DNA of 64,000 bases from Methanocorpusculum sp. (GCF_030655665.1 NZ_JAUSPQ010000004.1:34948-98947); one strand, 5' to 3'; shown: positions 1 through 9,337, counted from the first letter of the stretch. Translations and numbers: made by a program. The notes: a model not told the origin generated them from the sequence alone.

Positions 1-728
1 TTATGAAGGAATCGGGAGTAAAAGAGCCAAAAACAGTCAATATCCTCGGATACACCCCCTTAGATTTTTTCATTTCAGGCGACGATCGAAGATTAGCATC
101 ATTTGTAGAGTCGTGCGGATACCGGGTATTATGTTTTCTCCCCGGAGATGATCTGGAGACGATTATCAAAGCACCCAATGCGGAAAAAAATATTGTGGTG
201 TCCGCGGCAGCAATTCCTCTTGCAGAAAAAATGAAGGAAAAATATGGCACTCCTTTCTGCGCAATGCTTCCGGGAACTACTAACGACAAAGAGAAAATGC
301 AGGCATTTTTACAAGATTATACGCCGCAACTTCCCGCCCCTCATGTTTATTCCAGAAAAGCGCTTGTGATTGGGGAACAGATTTCTGCGAACACTAGACG
401 TGATTTCCTGATTGAAGACCTGAATTATTCTACGGTGAATGTCGCCACATTCTTTGCATTTGCTGGTTCTATCGCACGTGAAGGAGACATCAAACTTTCA
501 AATGAACTACATCTTCAAAAACTTATCGAAGAAGGATGTTATGATCTCATTGTTGGTGACCCGCTGTTTGAACGGTTTACGAACCAGCAACAGATTTTTG
601 TTTCACTTCCGCATCCGGCAGTGAGCAGTAAATTACACTGGCATTCGTATGTTTCTCTTCTCAACAATGATTTTTCAACATATCTTTCTGCAAAGATAAA
701 TCACAAGAGTCCTGTAACATTACAGTAG
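1..728 (+). CDS. Nitrogenase component 1-like protein, C-terminal part (cut by window edge)
   Basis: The visible 241 residues look like the C-terminal half of a nitrogenase component 1/NifDKEN-type protein: the opening VNILGYTPLDFF and the later AIPLAEKMKEKYGTPF resemble the second and third Rossmann-like subdomains. Family members usually exceed 350 residues and the frame is open to the first base, so the gene probably begins outside the window; the ATG at position 3 is unlikely to be the true start. No cofactor-ligand Cys or His can be assigned from this part. It could be a NifD/NifK-like protein or one of the nitrogenase-like proteins of methanogens of other function. Family is fairly sure, the specific role unknown. 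Confidence 0.6.
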   Translation, partial: MKESGVKEPKTVNILGYTPLDFFISGDDRRLASFVESCGYRVLCFLPGDDLETIIKAPNAEKNIVVSAAAIPLAEKMKEKYGTPFCAMLPGTTNDKEKMQAFLQDYTPQLPAPHVYSRKALVIGEQISANTRRDFLIEDLNYSTVNVATFFAFAGSIAREGDIKLSNELHLQKLIEEGCYDLIVGDPLFERFTNQQQIFVSLPHPAVSSKLHWHSYVSLLNNDFSTYLSAKINHKSPVTLQ

Positions 729-839
729 AGCAGAGAATGAGAAAATTAGTTCGATTGATGCGCTGATAATAAATCTTCAAAATATTACAGCGCATTCATG
801 CGCATAAAACAACAAATTAAAAAAAATGTGCCTGAATAT

Positions 840-2180
840 TCAGGCAAATAATTTGGTATTATCCTGTTCATCGCCCGTTGTCTGGGAAGCTACTACCGCT
901 GTGACCACCTGGGTGATCGCATTCCGCACGATCTCAAGACCCTGCATCAGCATAGCATCATCGGTCGTTAATGCAGGCATCAGCTTCACAACCGAGTCCT
1001 CTCTGCCCGAGAGCTCAAGGATGAGCCGGTTTTCAAAGCACAGCTGTCTGATCTGATGAGCGGTCCCTGCAGGATATGCCCCGCAGTCGATACCCCACAT
1101 CAATCCAAGACCCCGGAAGGTCAGCCCCGGATCAATGAGCGGCAGGTTTGCAGCCAGATAATCCTGAACGATCTTACCTTTTCGAACGGTCTCCTCTTCG
1201 ATATGCTCATTGAGCATGAACTCGAGAGCAGCCTTTCCTGCAACGAACGAAAGCTGGAAGCCTCTGAATGTTCCGTTGTGCTCACCTGGCGCGAGGACAT
1301 CATACTCCGGCTTCACCAGAGCAATCGAACACGGCATGCCGATACCGCCGATGGATTTTGCCATGACCACGATATCGGGAACGATACCGCCGCGTTCGAA
1401 CGAGAAGAACGAACCTGTCCTGCAGCATCCAGTCTGGATCTCGTCCAGGATCAGCAGCATATCATGTTTGTCGCATAATGCACGGATGTCTCTGAGCCAC
1501 TGATCCGAGACGATATTGATACCGCCCTCTCCCTGTACGGATTCGAGAATAATGGCCGCCGGTTTATCAACACCGCTGTGATCATCACTCAGGATCATAT
1601 CGATATACTCGATCGTGTCCAGATTCTTCATCATCGACGGATGAGGAACATGCGTTGCATTTCCGAGAGTCACACCACAGGCTTCCCGTGCAGTTCTCTC
1701 CGTCGTCAGAGCAAGAGCTCCAAGAGTCATTCCATGGAATCCGCCCATCAATGCCAACACGTTGGATCTGCCTTTCGCCTTGCGGGCGATCTTTAATGCA
1801 GCTTCAACAGCATTTGTCCCAGTCGGTCCCGGAAACAGGATCTTATAATTGAGACCGCGCGGGATCAGAACATACTTCTGCATGAACTGAATGAACTCGC
1901 CCTTGGCAATGGAATACATATCCAGACCATGGATCAAGCCATCACTCTGCAGATACTCGATCACTTTTTCTTTGATATAGTCATTATTATGACCATAGTT
2001 ACAGCTGCCGGCCCCACAGAGGAAATCGATATACTCGATCCCGTTCTGATCAATTAGTAAAGAGCCTTTGGCTTTTGAAAAAATAACCGGATACTTCCGA
2101 CAATACGACCTTACGTTACTTTCGAATTCTTCGAATAAGGTTGTTTCCATCAAGACGTCATTTGTGTTTTCAAGACCCAT
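840..2180 (-). CDS. Class III PLP aminotransferase, diaminobutyrate-2-oxoglutarate type (EctB-like)
   Basis: 446 residues from the ATG at 2180, chosen because AAGGAG lies 8 bases upstream; a longer reading starts with GTG at 2189 inside the spacing region. The N-terminus FEEFESNVRSYCRKYP and the PGPTGTNAVEAALK, LILDEIQTG and VVMAKSIGG (PLP lysine) motifs match the EctB/Dat group, which interconverts aspartate semialdehyde plus glutamate and 2,4-diaminobutyrate plus 2-oxoglutarate. No ectA or ectC is nearby, so ectoine synthesis is not supported. An Orn/Lys/Arg-type decarboxylase lies 320 bp upstream on the same strand, so a role in a diamine route is possible (inference). Other class III omega-aminotransferase activities are not excluded. 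Confidence 0.8.
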   Translation of the reverse strand: MGLENTNDVLMETTLFEEFESNVRSYCRKYPVIFSKAKGSLLIDQNGIEYIDFLCGAGSCNYGHNNDYIKEKVIEYLQSDGLIHGLDMYSIAKGEFIQFMQKYVLIPRGLNYKILFPGPTGTNAVEAALKIARKAKGRSNVLALMGGFHGMTLGALALTTERTAREACGVTLGNATHVPHPSMMKNLDTIEYIDMILSDDHSGVDKPAAIILESVQGEGGINIVSDQWLRDIRALCDKHDMLLILDEIQTGCCRTGSFFSFERGGIVPDIVVMAKSIGGIGMPCSIALVKPEYDVLAPGEHNGTFRGFQLSFVAGKAALEFMLNEHIEEETVRKGKIVQDYLAANLPLIDPGLTFRGLGLMWGIDCGAYPAGTAHQIRQLCFENRLILELSGREDSVVKLMPALTTDDAMLMQGLEIVRNAITQVVTAVVASQTTGDEQDNTKLFA

Positions 2181-2499
2181 AGACCACACTCCTTTTTAGC
2201 TAGTATGAAAGTACAGGAAATCTAGCCCCGCAACCGGGCGGCTCTGAGATTACTAAACTTAATTGCCCCCCCCTAGGCTTAAAGGTGTCCCTCGTAAAAG
2301 AATGGAGAATTGCCTGATTTATGGACTTTGGGCCGATATCCATGGACTTCAAAAAACCAAATGCATGCCCGGATTTTCCATTTATGTCACAAGGGGGGTT
2401 GAATAGTTTTGGGTGACTGGGCTTCAGCGGTTTTTTGGAAAAAGAGGGGGGGGGTATACGCGCATAAGCGGGGTAAAAAAATATTTGCCGAAAGGCGGT
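2181..2499. other. Intergenic gap with long homopolymers
   Basis: No convincing gene. The gap between two minus-strand genes holds a run of eight C (2266-2273) and a run of nine G (2446-2454), both unusual for this window. The short open frames here have no ribosome binding site and no recognisable protein. The promoter of the aminotransferase gene should lie close to its start, but I cannot point to a clear box A. Confidence 0.4.
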
Positions 2500-3954
2500 T
2501 TACCGAAGCTGCCGCTCGACGGTGATCTCGCCCAGATCGTTGATGCCGATGACTTTCTCTCCGGCATCTCTCAGCTTTTTGATGTACTGTATGACCTCTT
2601 CGGTGAGCTGTTCGCCGGGGCAGATGAAGGGGATGCCCGGCGGATAGGGGATGATCGATGAAGCACATATCCTACCGGCACCCGCAAGTAGCGGGACGCG
2701 TTCCTTGTCCTGCGGTACAGGGAACAACCGAAGTTTTTCTTTGAGGACCGCAGTGACCGCGGTTTTTGCTGGCGAGGCGGCGGCCGCGACGCTGCAGCAT
2801 GCACTAATATCTTTCAAAGCTTCGATCAGCCGTTTACTGTCGCTGAGTGTATTGCCGATCCCTGTCATGCACATGAGGATCGGGCCGGTGGTAAGTTCAG
2901 CAAAGATCCCGCGTTCCATCAAAAGTTCTTCGAGTCGTGCCCCGTCGATGCCGACCGCACTCATGTCGAGGTTGATTTTCGTGATGTCCATACTTATATT
3001 CGCGTCAGCATCCAGAGGACTGCCGATGACCTTGAGACCTTTGACGGCAGGCGCCTCCTGATAGAAGTGCATGAGGCTCTCATGCCACTCGGTCATGAGG
3101 GTCGTTTGGTGTTCGTTCAGGATCGCGGCATTTATGTCGAGCGAGCCCATGAGAAGATACGAGGGGCTGGTGGATTCCAGCATCTGAAGTTTGTCTTCCA
3201 GTACATAATGATCGACCCAGTCGGAGTTGAGATTGAGTACCGCACTTTGCGTAAAGGAGGCGAGGGTTTTGTGGATCGAGTTGACGACGATGTCGGCACC
3301 CTGCTCTTCGGCGGATTCGGGCATGTCGGTAAAGCCTGCGTTACGGAAGAATTTGAGGTGGGCGCCGTGCGCCTGATCGACGATGAGGACCTTCCCGCGG
3401 CGGTGTACGACTTCGGCGATGGCCCGGATGTCGGAGCAGATTCCGTAATAATTTGGAGATGGAAGAATTACTGCCTCGGCTTCGGGATTTTCGGCAAGAC
3501 ACCGTTCGATCTCATCTGCAGTGATGCCGCCGGAGATGCCGTATTCACTGATGATCTCGGGGTAGGCATAGACTGGCTGGATGTCAGCAAGGACGAGAGA
3601 GTTGAAGATCGCCTTATGGGAGTTGCGGGCCATGACGAGTTTTCTGCCTTTGGGAACGGAGGCCATAACGGCGGCAATAACGCCGCAGCTTGTACCGTTG
3701 ATGAGGAGATAGGAGCGTTGTACACCGTAGAGTTCGGCATACTTTTCCTGAGCAGCTTTGAGGATGCCTTCGGTCTGGAAAAGGTTGTCGGCGCCGGGGA
3801 TCTCGGTGATATCGCAGTCCATCATCTTTTGGAGGAAGTCATCGTAGCCGAACCGCCGGTAGACGGCGGAGCCTTTGTGGCCGGGCATGTGGAAGGAGAC
3901 GGTTTTTTTGTCTGCATGTTCCGTCAAAAACGTTATGATCGATGGTGTATTCAT
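2500..3954 (-). CDS. Orn/Lys/Arg decarboxylase family protein
   Basis: 484 residues from the ATG at 3954, which has AAGGG a few bases upstream; the longer frame would use a TTG at 3975. It is a fold-type I PLP decarboxylase of the Orn/Lys/Arg family: FHMPGHKG near the N-terminus, LINGTSCGVIAAVMA, PNYYGICSDI, LIVDQAHGAH and the PLP-lysine segment VNSIHKTLASFTQSA are all present, with the family C-terminal domain containing YPPGIPFICPGE. Such enzymes make cadaverine, putrescine or agmatine; substrate cannot be read from the sequence. It may work with the EctB-like aminotransferase downstream in polyamine synthesis (inference). The divergent neighbour is an M24 peptidase, with a dispersed repeat between them. 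Confidence 0.85.
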   Translation of the reverse strand: MNTPSIITFLTEHADKKTVSFHMPGHKGSAVYRRFGYDDFLQKMMDCDITEIPGADNLFQTEGILKAAQEKYAELYGVQRSYLLINGTSCGVIAAVMASVPKGRKLVMARNSHKAIFNSLVLADIQPVYAYPEIISEYGISGGITADEIERCLAENPEAEAVILPSPNYYGICSDIRAIAEVVHRRGKVLIVDQAHGAHLKFFRNAGFTDMPESAEEQGADIVVNSIHKTLASFTQSAVLNLNSDWVDHYVLEDKLQMLESTSPSYLLMGSLDINAAILNEHQTTLMTEWHESLMHFYQEAPAVKGLKVIGSPLDADANISMDITKINLDMSAVGIDGARLEELLMERGIFAELTTGPILMCMTGIGNTLSDSKRLIEALKDISACCSVAAAASPAKTAVTAVLKEKLRLFPVPQDKERVPLLAGAGRICASSIIPYPPGIPFICPGEQLTEEVIQYIKKLRDAGEKVIGINDLGEITVERQLR

Positions 3955-4002
3955 GGCATTCCCTTGTGGGTACAACGTACAACGCCTGTCGAATTATATT
4001 TT

Positions 4003-4092
4003 TTGGGATGCGGGCTGCCCCGCAGGGGCGGCCTCAGCCGAGCAAGGCTTTGCCTTGCGAGCAAATCTTGAGATTTGAGATTGCGGGCTGCC
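4003..4092 (+). repeat. Dispersed mosaic hairpin repeat, copy 1
   Basis: One unit of the family described in the findings. Hairpin 1 is GCCCC-GCA-GGGGC (4017-4029), the core reads CCTCAGCCGAGCAA and hairpin 2 is GCAAGGC-TTT-GCCTTGC (4042-4058). A partial second hairpin (CAAATCTTGAGATTTG) and a repeat of GCGGGCTGCCC follow. It lies in the divergent gap between the decarboxylase and peptidase genes. Confidence 0.75.
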
Positions 4093-4185
4093 CGAATACA
4101 TGAAGAAAACGAACAGGGCCTGCATCCACCCTGATCCTGTATGAGATATACCAAGTATTATCCCCTTATTCTGAATAAACTGGTT

Positions 4186-5379
4186 ATGCAAAATAATGTC
4201 CCTCTCTTTGAGCTTGAAAACCGTATGACCCGGTTTCATGCACACATGGACTGCAAAAATCCCGACTGGGAATATACCGCAATTTTTGGCAAGGTCAATC
4301 TCTACTACTTTACCGGCACGATGCAGGACGGCGTGCTTTTGATCCCCCGCGATGAAGACGCTGTATTCTGGGTGAGAAACAGTTATTCACGTGCTCTTGA
4401 TGAATCCAACTTTAAAGATATACGACCGATGGGAAGTTTCCGCGATGCTGCAGGAGAATCGGCAATCACGAGTGAAACCATTTACACAGAAACGGAACTT
4501 ATCTCCTACGCACACCTGCAGAGATTTCTGAAATATTTCCCGTTCAAGAATATCGTTTCAGCTGATAAGACGATCGCCGATCTCAGATCAGTAAAGAGTG
4601 AGTATGAGCTTGCGCTCATGAAAAAATCCGGGCAGATCCATCGTCATGTGAAAGAGGATCTGGTTCCCGATATGCTCAGAGAAGGTATGAGCGAGGCGGA
4701 GTTCGGAACAGACCTTTACAAGGTTTTTGTTGAGGAGGGTCATCAGGGGCTCGTAAGGTTCGGGATGTTTGACACAGAAATGATAATGGGTCATATCGGG
4801 TTTGGCGAGAGTTCGTTATATCCGTCGTATTTTAACGGTGCAAGCGGAAACCGGGGTATCGGGCCGTATGCTCCAGTGCTCGGAAGTCCGGATAGGAAGT
4901 TGAAATTTGGTGATCTGGTGTATCTGGATGTGGGATGCGGCTATCACGGGTATCAGACGGATAAGACGACGACATATATGTTTGGGAAATCACAGCCGGA
5001 AGATGTGATGGATATGCATTATAAATGTGTAGATGTCCAGAATACAGTTGCGTCGATGCTGAAACCGGGTGAGATCCCGTCGGTGATCTATCAGACGATA
5101 ATGGACGGTCTTGATGAGGATTTCAAAGAAAATTTTATGGGCTATAAAGAACGGCGGGTCAAATTCCTTGGTCACGGGATCGGTCTGTTAATCGATGAGA
5201 TGCCGGTCATCGCGAAAGGGTTTGATGAGCCGCTTGCTGAGAATATGACGCTCGCGATCGAGCCGAAGAAGGGGATAACAGATGTAGGAATGGTCGGGAT
5301 CGAGAATACGTTTATCGTGACGCCTCACGGTGGGGAATGCATCACCGGGGAGAATACGGGTCTGATCCCGGTGTATTGA
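4186..5379 (+). CDS. Xaa-Pro aminopeptidase-like M24 peptidase
   Basis: Creatinase N-terminal domain (about residues 1-140) followed by the pita-bread M24 metallopeptidase domain. The five metal ligands are visible: Asp in VYLDVGCG, Asp in QTDKTTTY, His in LGHGIG, Glu in LAIEPKK and Glu in VGIENTF. It should cleave N-terminal residues preceding proline from peptides in the cytoplasm. I chose the ATG at 4186 because [14 protein letters not shown] is the usual family N-terminus; the frame also has an ATG at 4141. No Shine-Dalgarno precedes 4186, and a TATA-like stretch near 4145-4160 would allow a very short leader. About 397 residues, normal length. Substrate is unknown; a prolidase-like activity is possible. 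Confidence 0.85.
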   Translation: MQNNVPLFELENRMTRFHAHMDCKNPDWEYTAIFGKVNLYYFTGTMQDGVLLIPRDEDAVFWVRNSYSRALDESNFKDIRPMGSFRDAAGESAITSETIYTETELISYAHLQRFLKYFPFKNIVSADKTIADLRSVKSEYELALMKKSGQIHRHVKEDLVPDMLREGMSEAEFGTDLYKVFVEEGHQGLVRFGMFDTEMIMGHIGFGESSLYPSYFNGASGNRGIGPYAPVLGSPDRKLKFGDLVYLDVGCGYHGYQTDKTTTYMFGKSQPEDVMDMHYKCVDVQNTVASMLKPGEIPSVIYQTIMDGLDEDFKENFMGYKERRVKFLGHGIGLLIDEMPVIAKGFDEPLAENMTLAIEPKKGITDVGMVGIENTFIVTPHGGECITGENTGLIPVY

Positions 5380-5426
5380 TACGAGCGAAAGGGCTGGCAG
5401 ATATTTTGTGTTGAAATAATACAGAA

Positions 5427-5987
5427 CTAAAGCCCGCAGACTTCCCTAATTAGTGCTGCTGCCTCCAGATCCCTCGCCCCTCCGCACTTACGCACGATAC
5501 CCAGATGATACTTGATCAGATCACGCAGCTTTGGATCATGATTCATCACATACCTCGTCGCATGGACCGTCGCATCGATCACCGCATTGAATCCGCGGTT
5601 CACCGGTCGCATCTCATCACGACAAAACTCTGAGGCAACCGGTTCAAGCTCCACAAAATACGCATCCTTCGTCTCATTCACCACGCGGGCCGTAAATGCC
5701 ATCCAAGCATCCGCATCCCGAAGCAGCTGCATCACCGTCCCCCCGACAAACACCTTCCGGAGACTCGACTTCTCCACATCCGAAAATGCATACTGCGGAT
5801 ACAGATACGAATCGCTCACAAAATTCGCCGTCACCCAGCCGTACTGTGCCACATTCTCCGCCGTCTTTGACCCCTTGAAAAGGATCATCTTCGGCGCCTG
5901 ACCCGCCCGCACAATGATCCCGATCGGTGCTGCATTATCCTTGGTGACCGCGATCACTTCAGTGATCCCTTCGCCTAACAGTCCCAT
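5427..5987 (-). CDS. DUF447 family protein (split-barrel flavin-type fold)
   Basis: 186 residues from the ATG at 5987, giving a 13-base overlap with the end of the upstream CitG-like gene; the earlier part of the frame is that gene's shadow. The sequence (MGLLGEGITEVIAVT, NAAPIGII, WVTANFVSDSYLY, RPVNRGFNAVIDATVHATRY) matches DUF447, an archaeal and methylotroph family related to FMN-binding split barrels. Function is not established. It is translationally coupled to a triphosphoribosyl-dephospho-CoA-synthase-like gene and a methanogenesis-marker-9 gene, so a role in C1-carrier metabolism is the best inference. Confidence 0.75.
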   Translation of the reverse strand: MGLLGEGITEVIAVTKDNAAPIGIIVRAGQAPKMILFKGSKTAENVAQYGWVTANFVSDSYLYPQYAFSDVEKSSLRKVFVGGTVMQLLRDADAWMAFTARVVNETKDAYFVELEPVASEFCRDEMRPVNRGFNAVIDATVHATRYVMNHDPKLRDLIKYHLGIVRKCGGARDLEAAALIREVCGL

Positions 5988-6781
5988 TGCCACCCCTCCA
6001 GAAGCGCAGTAAAGATCCCCGCGATGCAGATATCTGCAAGAGAGCCGGGATTCACCCCGCCGCGGATGCACTCCTCATCGAACCTGCTCAGCGAAAGTCC
6101 GCCTGCGCGAACCAGCTGCGCCCGTTCCATGATCGAAACCGCCCGGGCATACCCGAACTTCTTCGCGATAAACGTATCCGGATACGCGGCCATCAAACGC
6201 AGAAACATATCCTGGATCGAATCTGCCCCGTCCTTTTCCTTCAGCATATCGGCCGCCTTTCGCGTCAGCGAAAAGCCGTTCACCCATTCGCGGGCAACCA
6301 TATCCGTCTCACTCGAATACGTCATAACATCAAGCATAGTCATCTTCTTCTCGCGGAGCATCGCGATCGACGCGGGATCATTTACATCCATCTCATCCTC
6401 CTTGTTCACCCGAACCTGGGTCTTGCCGAAAGCCTGATAAAAAAGAATGGCATCTTCGACCGTCGTCTGCATGACGGCTTCACACGCCCCGGCGATGCCT
6501 TTGCCTTTGATCAGCGGCAAAAGGAGGATAAACGCCCCGAAATGCGTATTCCCTCCCGCATGACCGTTCGTGTGAACGACTGTCGCATACATCGCCTCGC
6601 CGAGCGTCAGATTCGAGACCTTTTCAAAAACATCCCTGGCGAGCACTGCCGATGCCAGAAAATGCCGGAACTTCGTATCCTCATAATCATGAAACCGGTC
6701 GATATTTCCCGGTTTGATGTTGGCGCTCACCTCAAGGAGCATCGATAGTTCGGCAGTTTCAGCAAGAGACAGCTTAGACAT
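5975..6781 (-). CDS. Triphosphoribosyl-dephospho-CoA synthase (CitG/MdcB)-like protein
   Basis: 268 residues from the ATG at 6781, which overlaps the stop codon of the upstream gene; a TTG two codons earlier is less likely. Motifs ANIKPGNIDRFHDYED, HTNGHAGGNTHFGAF and LPLIKGKG fit the all-helical CitG family, which in bacteria joins ATP and dephospho-CoA to make the citrate- or malonate-lyase prosthetic group precursor. No citrate or malonate lyase gene is near and such a route is not expected in a methanogen, so the archaeal enzyme likely uses another substrate. From memory, homologues with DUF447 partners occur in the C1-transfer gene clusters of methylotrophs, pointing toward methanopterin or methanofuran-related chemistry (inference). 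Confidence 0.75.
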   Translation of the reverse strand: MSKLSLAETAELSMLLEVSANIKPGNIDRFHDYEDTKFRHFLASAVLARDVFEKVSNLTLGEAMYATVVHTNGHAGGNTHFGAFILLLPLIKGKGIAGACEAVMQTTVEDAILFYQAFGKTQVRVNKEDEMDVNDPASIAMLREKKMTMLDVMTYSSETDMVAREWVNGFSLTRKAADMLKEKDGADSIQDMFLRLMAAYPDTFIAKKFGYARAVSIMERAQLVRAGGLSLSRFDEECIRGGVNPGSLADICIAGIFTALLEGWQWDC

Positions 6782-7877
6782 TTTCAAAGATCTTCTTCAC
6801 GATCTTCTCTGAAAGCGTACGTTTCAGAGCCATATATTCATTCATCGGGAGATCGATCGACTTCAGCGTCATGTCCCGGAACATACAGGGGGTCGAGGAT
6901 TTACAGCAAAAGGCAAGACTGCCGAAACAGGTATGACTGCCCTGTGAGAGAGGCGTCTCGATCGTCGCCTCCTTTTTCAGGGCGAGATACTCCTCGCGGC
7001 TCATACCAAGTGACTCCAGAGAGGGAAGAAGCGGACACTGTTTCACCGGCATACAGCAGAACGTGAGCGAGCGCATATCGCCGCCCCTGCACAGCTGCTT
7101 TGGCGCATTGTACCAGCCGATCTCCTCTGCGACGGCCCGGATATACCGGTCGAGGGTCTGCAGGACACTGACGCTTGCACTTCGGGCGACCGAAACAAGA
7201 TCCGCCCCGTGAGCGAAGTAGTCCATCATCTTGTCGGGACTATTGACCCCGTTGTTTGCGATGATGATCAAGGGGCAGCTGTTTCTGATCTGTCTGATCT
7301 TGGTGTGTCCCGTATCCATCAGATCGACATGGATGATCGAAGCTCCGGCTTTCCAGAGCATTTTTGCGAGCTCGCGGTCATCAACCACACCTGCACGGGT
7401 CTTGACTGAAACGGTCACACCTTCGGCTGCAAGGGCCGAAACGATCGCACACAACTTTTCCGGATTGTGAAGAAGATACTCGCCGCATCCTGCATCGATC
7501 ATCGGCTGCTGACGGCAGTGGGCATCGATCTCGTACACGACCGAAGGTCCGAACCGTTTTGCCGCGGCAACAAACCCTTCCGGTGTCGCTCCTCTCAGAT
7601 TGAGACCGATGATGATGTCTGCTCCGTCCAGGATATCGATCTCGGTAGCTATTTCATCAAAGTCAGCATCGAACTCTTTACGTCCGTCTGCTTCCATCGC
7701 AGTCGACGCTTTTCTGCTTGGTTCATCTGTATTGTATCCGCCGATAAAAGCAACGCCGGCATGTTTACTGCGGGCAAGAACAAACTCCGCATCGGTTATT
7801 CCTGCCATTGATGCGATCACGATCGGAGTTTTGACAGGCCTTCCGTTTATTGATATGAATCTTGTAGCTGCCGTCAT
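6774..7877 (-). CDS. Methanogenesis marker protein 9-type fusion: DUS/DHOD-like TIM barrel plus Cys-rich C-terminal domain
   Basis: 367 residues. Residues about 1-245 form a TIM barrel like dihydroorotate dehydrogenases or tRNA-dihydrouridine synthases (PIVIASMAGITDAEF, VSVKTRAGV, IIIANNGVNS). The remaining 120 residues carry two Cys-rich blocks, LCRGGDMRSLTFCCMPVK and TCFGSLAFCCKSSTPC, which I recognise as putative methanogenesis marker domain 9. The paired CC motifs suggest Fe-S or metal binding. The reaction is unknown. It is the first gene of an overlapping operon with the CitG-like and DUF447 genes, which supports a shared pathway specific to methanogens. ATG start at 7877 lacks a strong ribosome binding site. 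Confidence 0.75.
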   Translation of the reverse strand: MTAATRFISINGRPVKTPIVIASMAGITDAEFVLARSKHAGVAFIGGYNTDEPSRKASTAMEADGRKEFDADFDEIATEIDILDGADIIIGLNLRGATPEGFVAAAKRFGPSVVYEIDAHCRQQPMIDAGCGEYLLHNPEKLCAIVSALAAEGVTVSVKTRAGVVDDRELAKMLWKAGASIIHVDLMDTGHTKIRQIRNSCPLIIIANNGVNSPDKMMDYFAHGADLVSVARSASVSVLQTLDRYIRAVAEEIGWYNAPKQLCRGGDMRSLTFCCMPVKQCPLLPSLESLGMSREEYLALKKEATIETPLSQGSHTCFGSLAFCCKSSTPCMFRDMTLKSIDLPMNEYMALKRTLSEKIVKKIFENV

Positions 7878-7911
7878 GAATTCTATACTTATTGGTTTTC
7901 ACTCCTAATTA

Positions 7912-8373
7912 CTATAATGGATTGAGACAGGGAAGACGGTAGCCTCCCTGCACCCTCTCAAGTGGAATGCATTTCCGAAACTCCTCGATAGGGATCCCGG
8001 CAGATGTCCCGAAAAACTCCAGAACCTTCGTCCAGGGCATAAGATATGCCTCATTTTTTGGACCCTGACCACGGAACTCGACCGCGAGATACCCGCAACG
8101 GCCGGTGTATTTGACAAACCCGGAGATGTTGTCGACCTGATGCACACCGTCCTTATCTTTGTGGAAGTTGCTGGTGAAGTACAGCCGTTTTCCGTTCAGG
8201 GATTTGCACTCGATCGCGAGATAATAGGCAGGATCCAGCGAATCGACGATGATATCCACATACTGGGTGTTAAAGTGAGACTGTTTGAGTCGGTAGGCAA
8301 ACCCCTTCTTTTTATTTTCGGTAAAGAATCGGTTCATGCAGAGAACCATCTCCCGCTCAAAGTCGTTGCTCAT
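7912..8373 (-). CDS. Hjc-like archaeal nuclease (PD-(D/E)XK fold)
   Basis: 153 residues from the ATG at 8373; the upstream extension of the frame is antisense to the divergent gene and not protein-like. FEREMVLCMNRFF at the N-terminus, Asp40 in YVDIIVD and the E55-C-K57 pair in LAIECKS form the expected catalytic pattern of archaeal Holliday-junction resolvases, followed by the typical FVKYTGRCGYLAVEFRG strand region. Length fits Hjc (about 130-150). Such enzymes cut four-way DNA junctions. It stands alone, divergent from the NfnA-like gene, 110 bp away. A general RecB-type nuclease of other specificity is the alternative. Confidence 0.65.
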   Translation of the reverse strand: MSNDFEREMVLCMNRFFTENKKKGFAYRLKQSHFNTQYVDIIVDSLDPAYYLAIECKSLNGKRLYFTSNFHKDKDGVHQVDNISGFVKYTGRCGYLAVEFRGQGPKNEAYLMPWTKVLEFFGTSAGIPIEEFRKCIPLERVQGGYRLPCLNPL

Positions 8374-8482
8374 CTGTTTTATGATTTTGTACTCAACAGT
8401 GATGAATCTGGCGACCGGATAAACGTCACAATTAATGTATGTCAGAGCAAATGTACAATCACATATCTCAAAGGAACATATT

Positions 8483-9337
8483 ATGGGAAAGTACACGATT
8501 GTTCAGGCACAAGCCTTATCAGAAGCCGTATTCGAGATGTGGATCCATGCACCTCAGGTCGCACGCCATGCAAAGGCCGGCCAGTTTTGTATTATCCACG
8601 CCGATGGAGCTGGGGAACGGGTTCCTTTGACGATTTCCGGAACGAACGGAGACGATATCAGGATCGCTTTCATGGCAGTAGGAACGACAACGAAACTACT
8701 TGCAACCCTGAAAACGGGCGATGAACTGCGTGACGTTGCAGGCCCTCTCGGAATGCCGAGCGATATCGCCCGCGGCAGCGAGACCGTGGTCATCGTCGGC
8801 GGAGGAGTCGGCGTGGCCTGTACGCCGATCCTTGCAGAGGCAGCAAAGGACGCCGGAAACTATGTCATCGGCATCATCGGTGCGAGAAACCGGGATCTGC
8901 TGATCTTCGAAGACGACATGCGGGCGATATGCGACGAACTCTATGTAACGACCGATGACGGTTCCTACGGGATCAAAGGATTCGCAAGCGGCCCTCTGAA
9001 AGAGTTATGCGAGTCGGGACGAACGATCGACAAGGTCTGGATCATCGGACCGGGCATGATGATGAAAGTCACGAGCGAAGTGACCCGTCCGTTCGGTATC
9101 AAGACCTACGTCTCCTTAAACCCGGTGATGGTGGACGGTACCGGAATGTGCGGGAGCTGCAGAGTCACCGTCGGCGGCGAGATGAAGTTCGCCTGTGTCG
9201 ACGGACCCGAGTTCGATGCGCATGAAGTCGACTGGAACGATCTGATGACCAGGCAGAGAATGTATCTCGCAGAGGAGAAGCAGTCGATGGAATTCCGTGC
9301 CGAACAACACGTCTGCCGCTGCAGGAAGGTGGAGTAA
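8483..9337 (+). CDS. NfnA/SudB-like ferredoxin:NAD(P) oxidoreductase FAD/2Fe-2S subunit
   Basis: 284 residues from the ATG at 8483 with AAGGAA six to seven bases upstream. An FAD-binding ferredoxin-reductase domain (RVPLTIS motif, residues about 45-100) is followed by an NAD(P)-binding domain (VIVGGGVGVACTPIL) and a C-terminal Cys cluster (GTGMCGSCRV...FACVDGPEF) for a 2Fe-2S centre. Its stop codon abuts the start of the gltA/NfnB-like gene (TAAATG), the standard arrangement of NfnAB or sulfide dehydrogenase. The pair is expected to transfer electrons between reduced ferredoxin, NADH and NADPH in the cytoplasm; whether this archaeal version bifurcates is not shown. Confidence 0.85.
   Translation: MGKYTIVQAQALSEAVFEMWIHAPQVARHAKAGQFCIIHADGAGERVPLTISGTNGDDIRIAFMAVGTTTKLLATLKTGDELRDVAGPLGMPSDIARGSETVVIVGGGVGVACTPILAEAAKDAGNYVIGIIGARNRDLLIFEDDMRAICDELYVTTDDGSYGIKGFASGPLKELCESGRTIDKVWIIGPGMMMKVTSEVTRPFGIKTYVSLNPVMVDGTGMCGSCRVTVGGEMKFACVDGPEFDAHEVDWNDLMTRQRMYLAEEKQSMEFRAEQHVCRCRKVE

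Noticed and set aside
840..2180. Ectoine biosynthesis locus
   Set aside because: Only an EctB-like aminotransferase is present; there is no ectA or ectC.
3067..4071. 334-residue plus-strand open frame opposite the decarboxylase gene
   Set aside because: It is the antisense shadow of a well-supported gene in high-GC DNA and has no recognisable domain or ribosome binding site.
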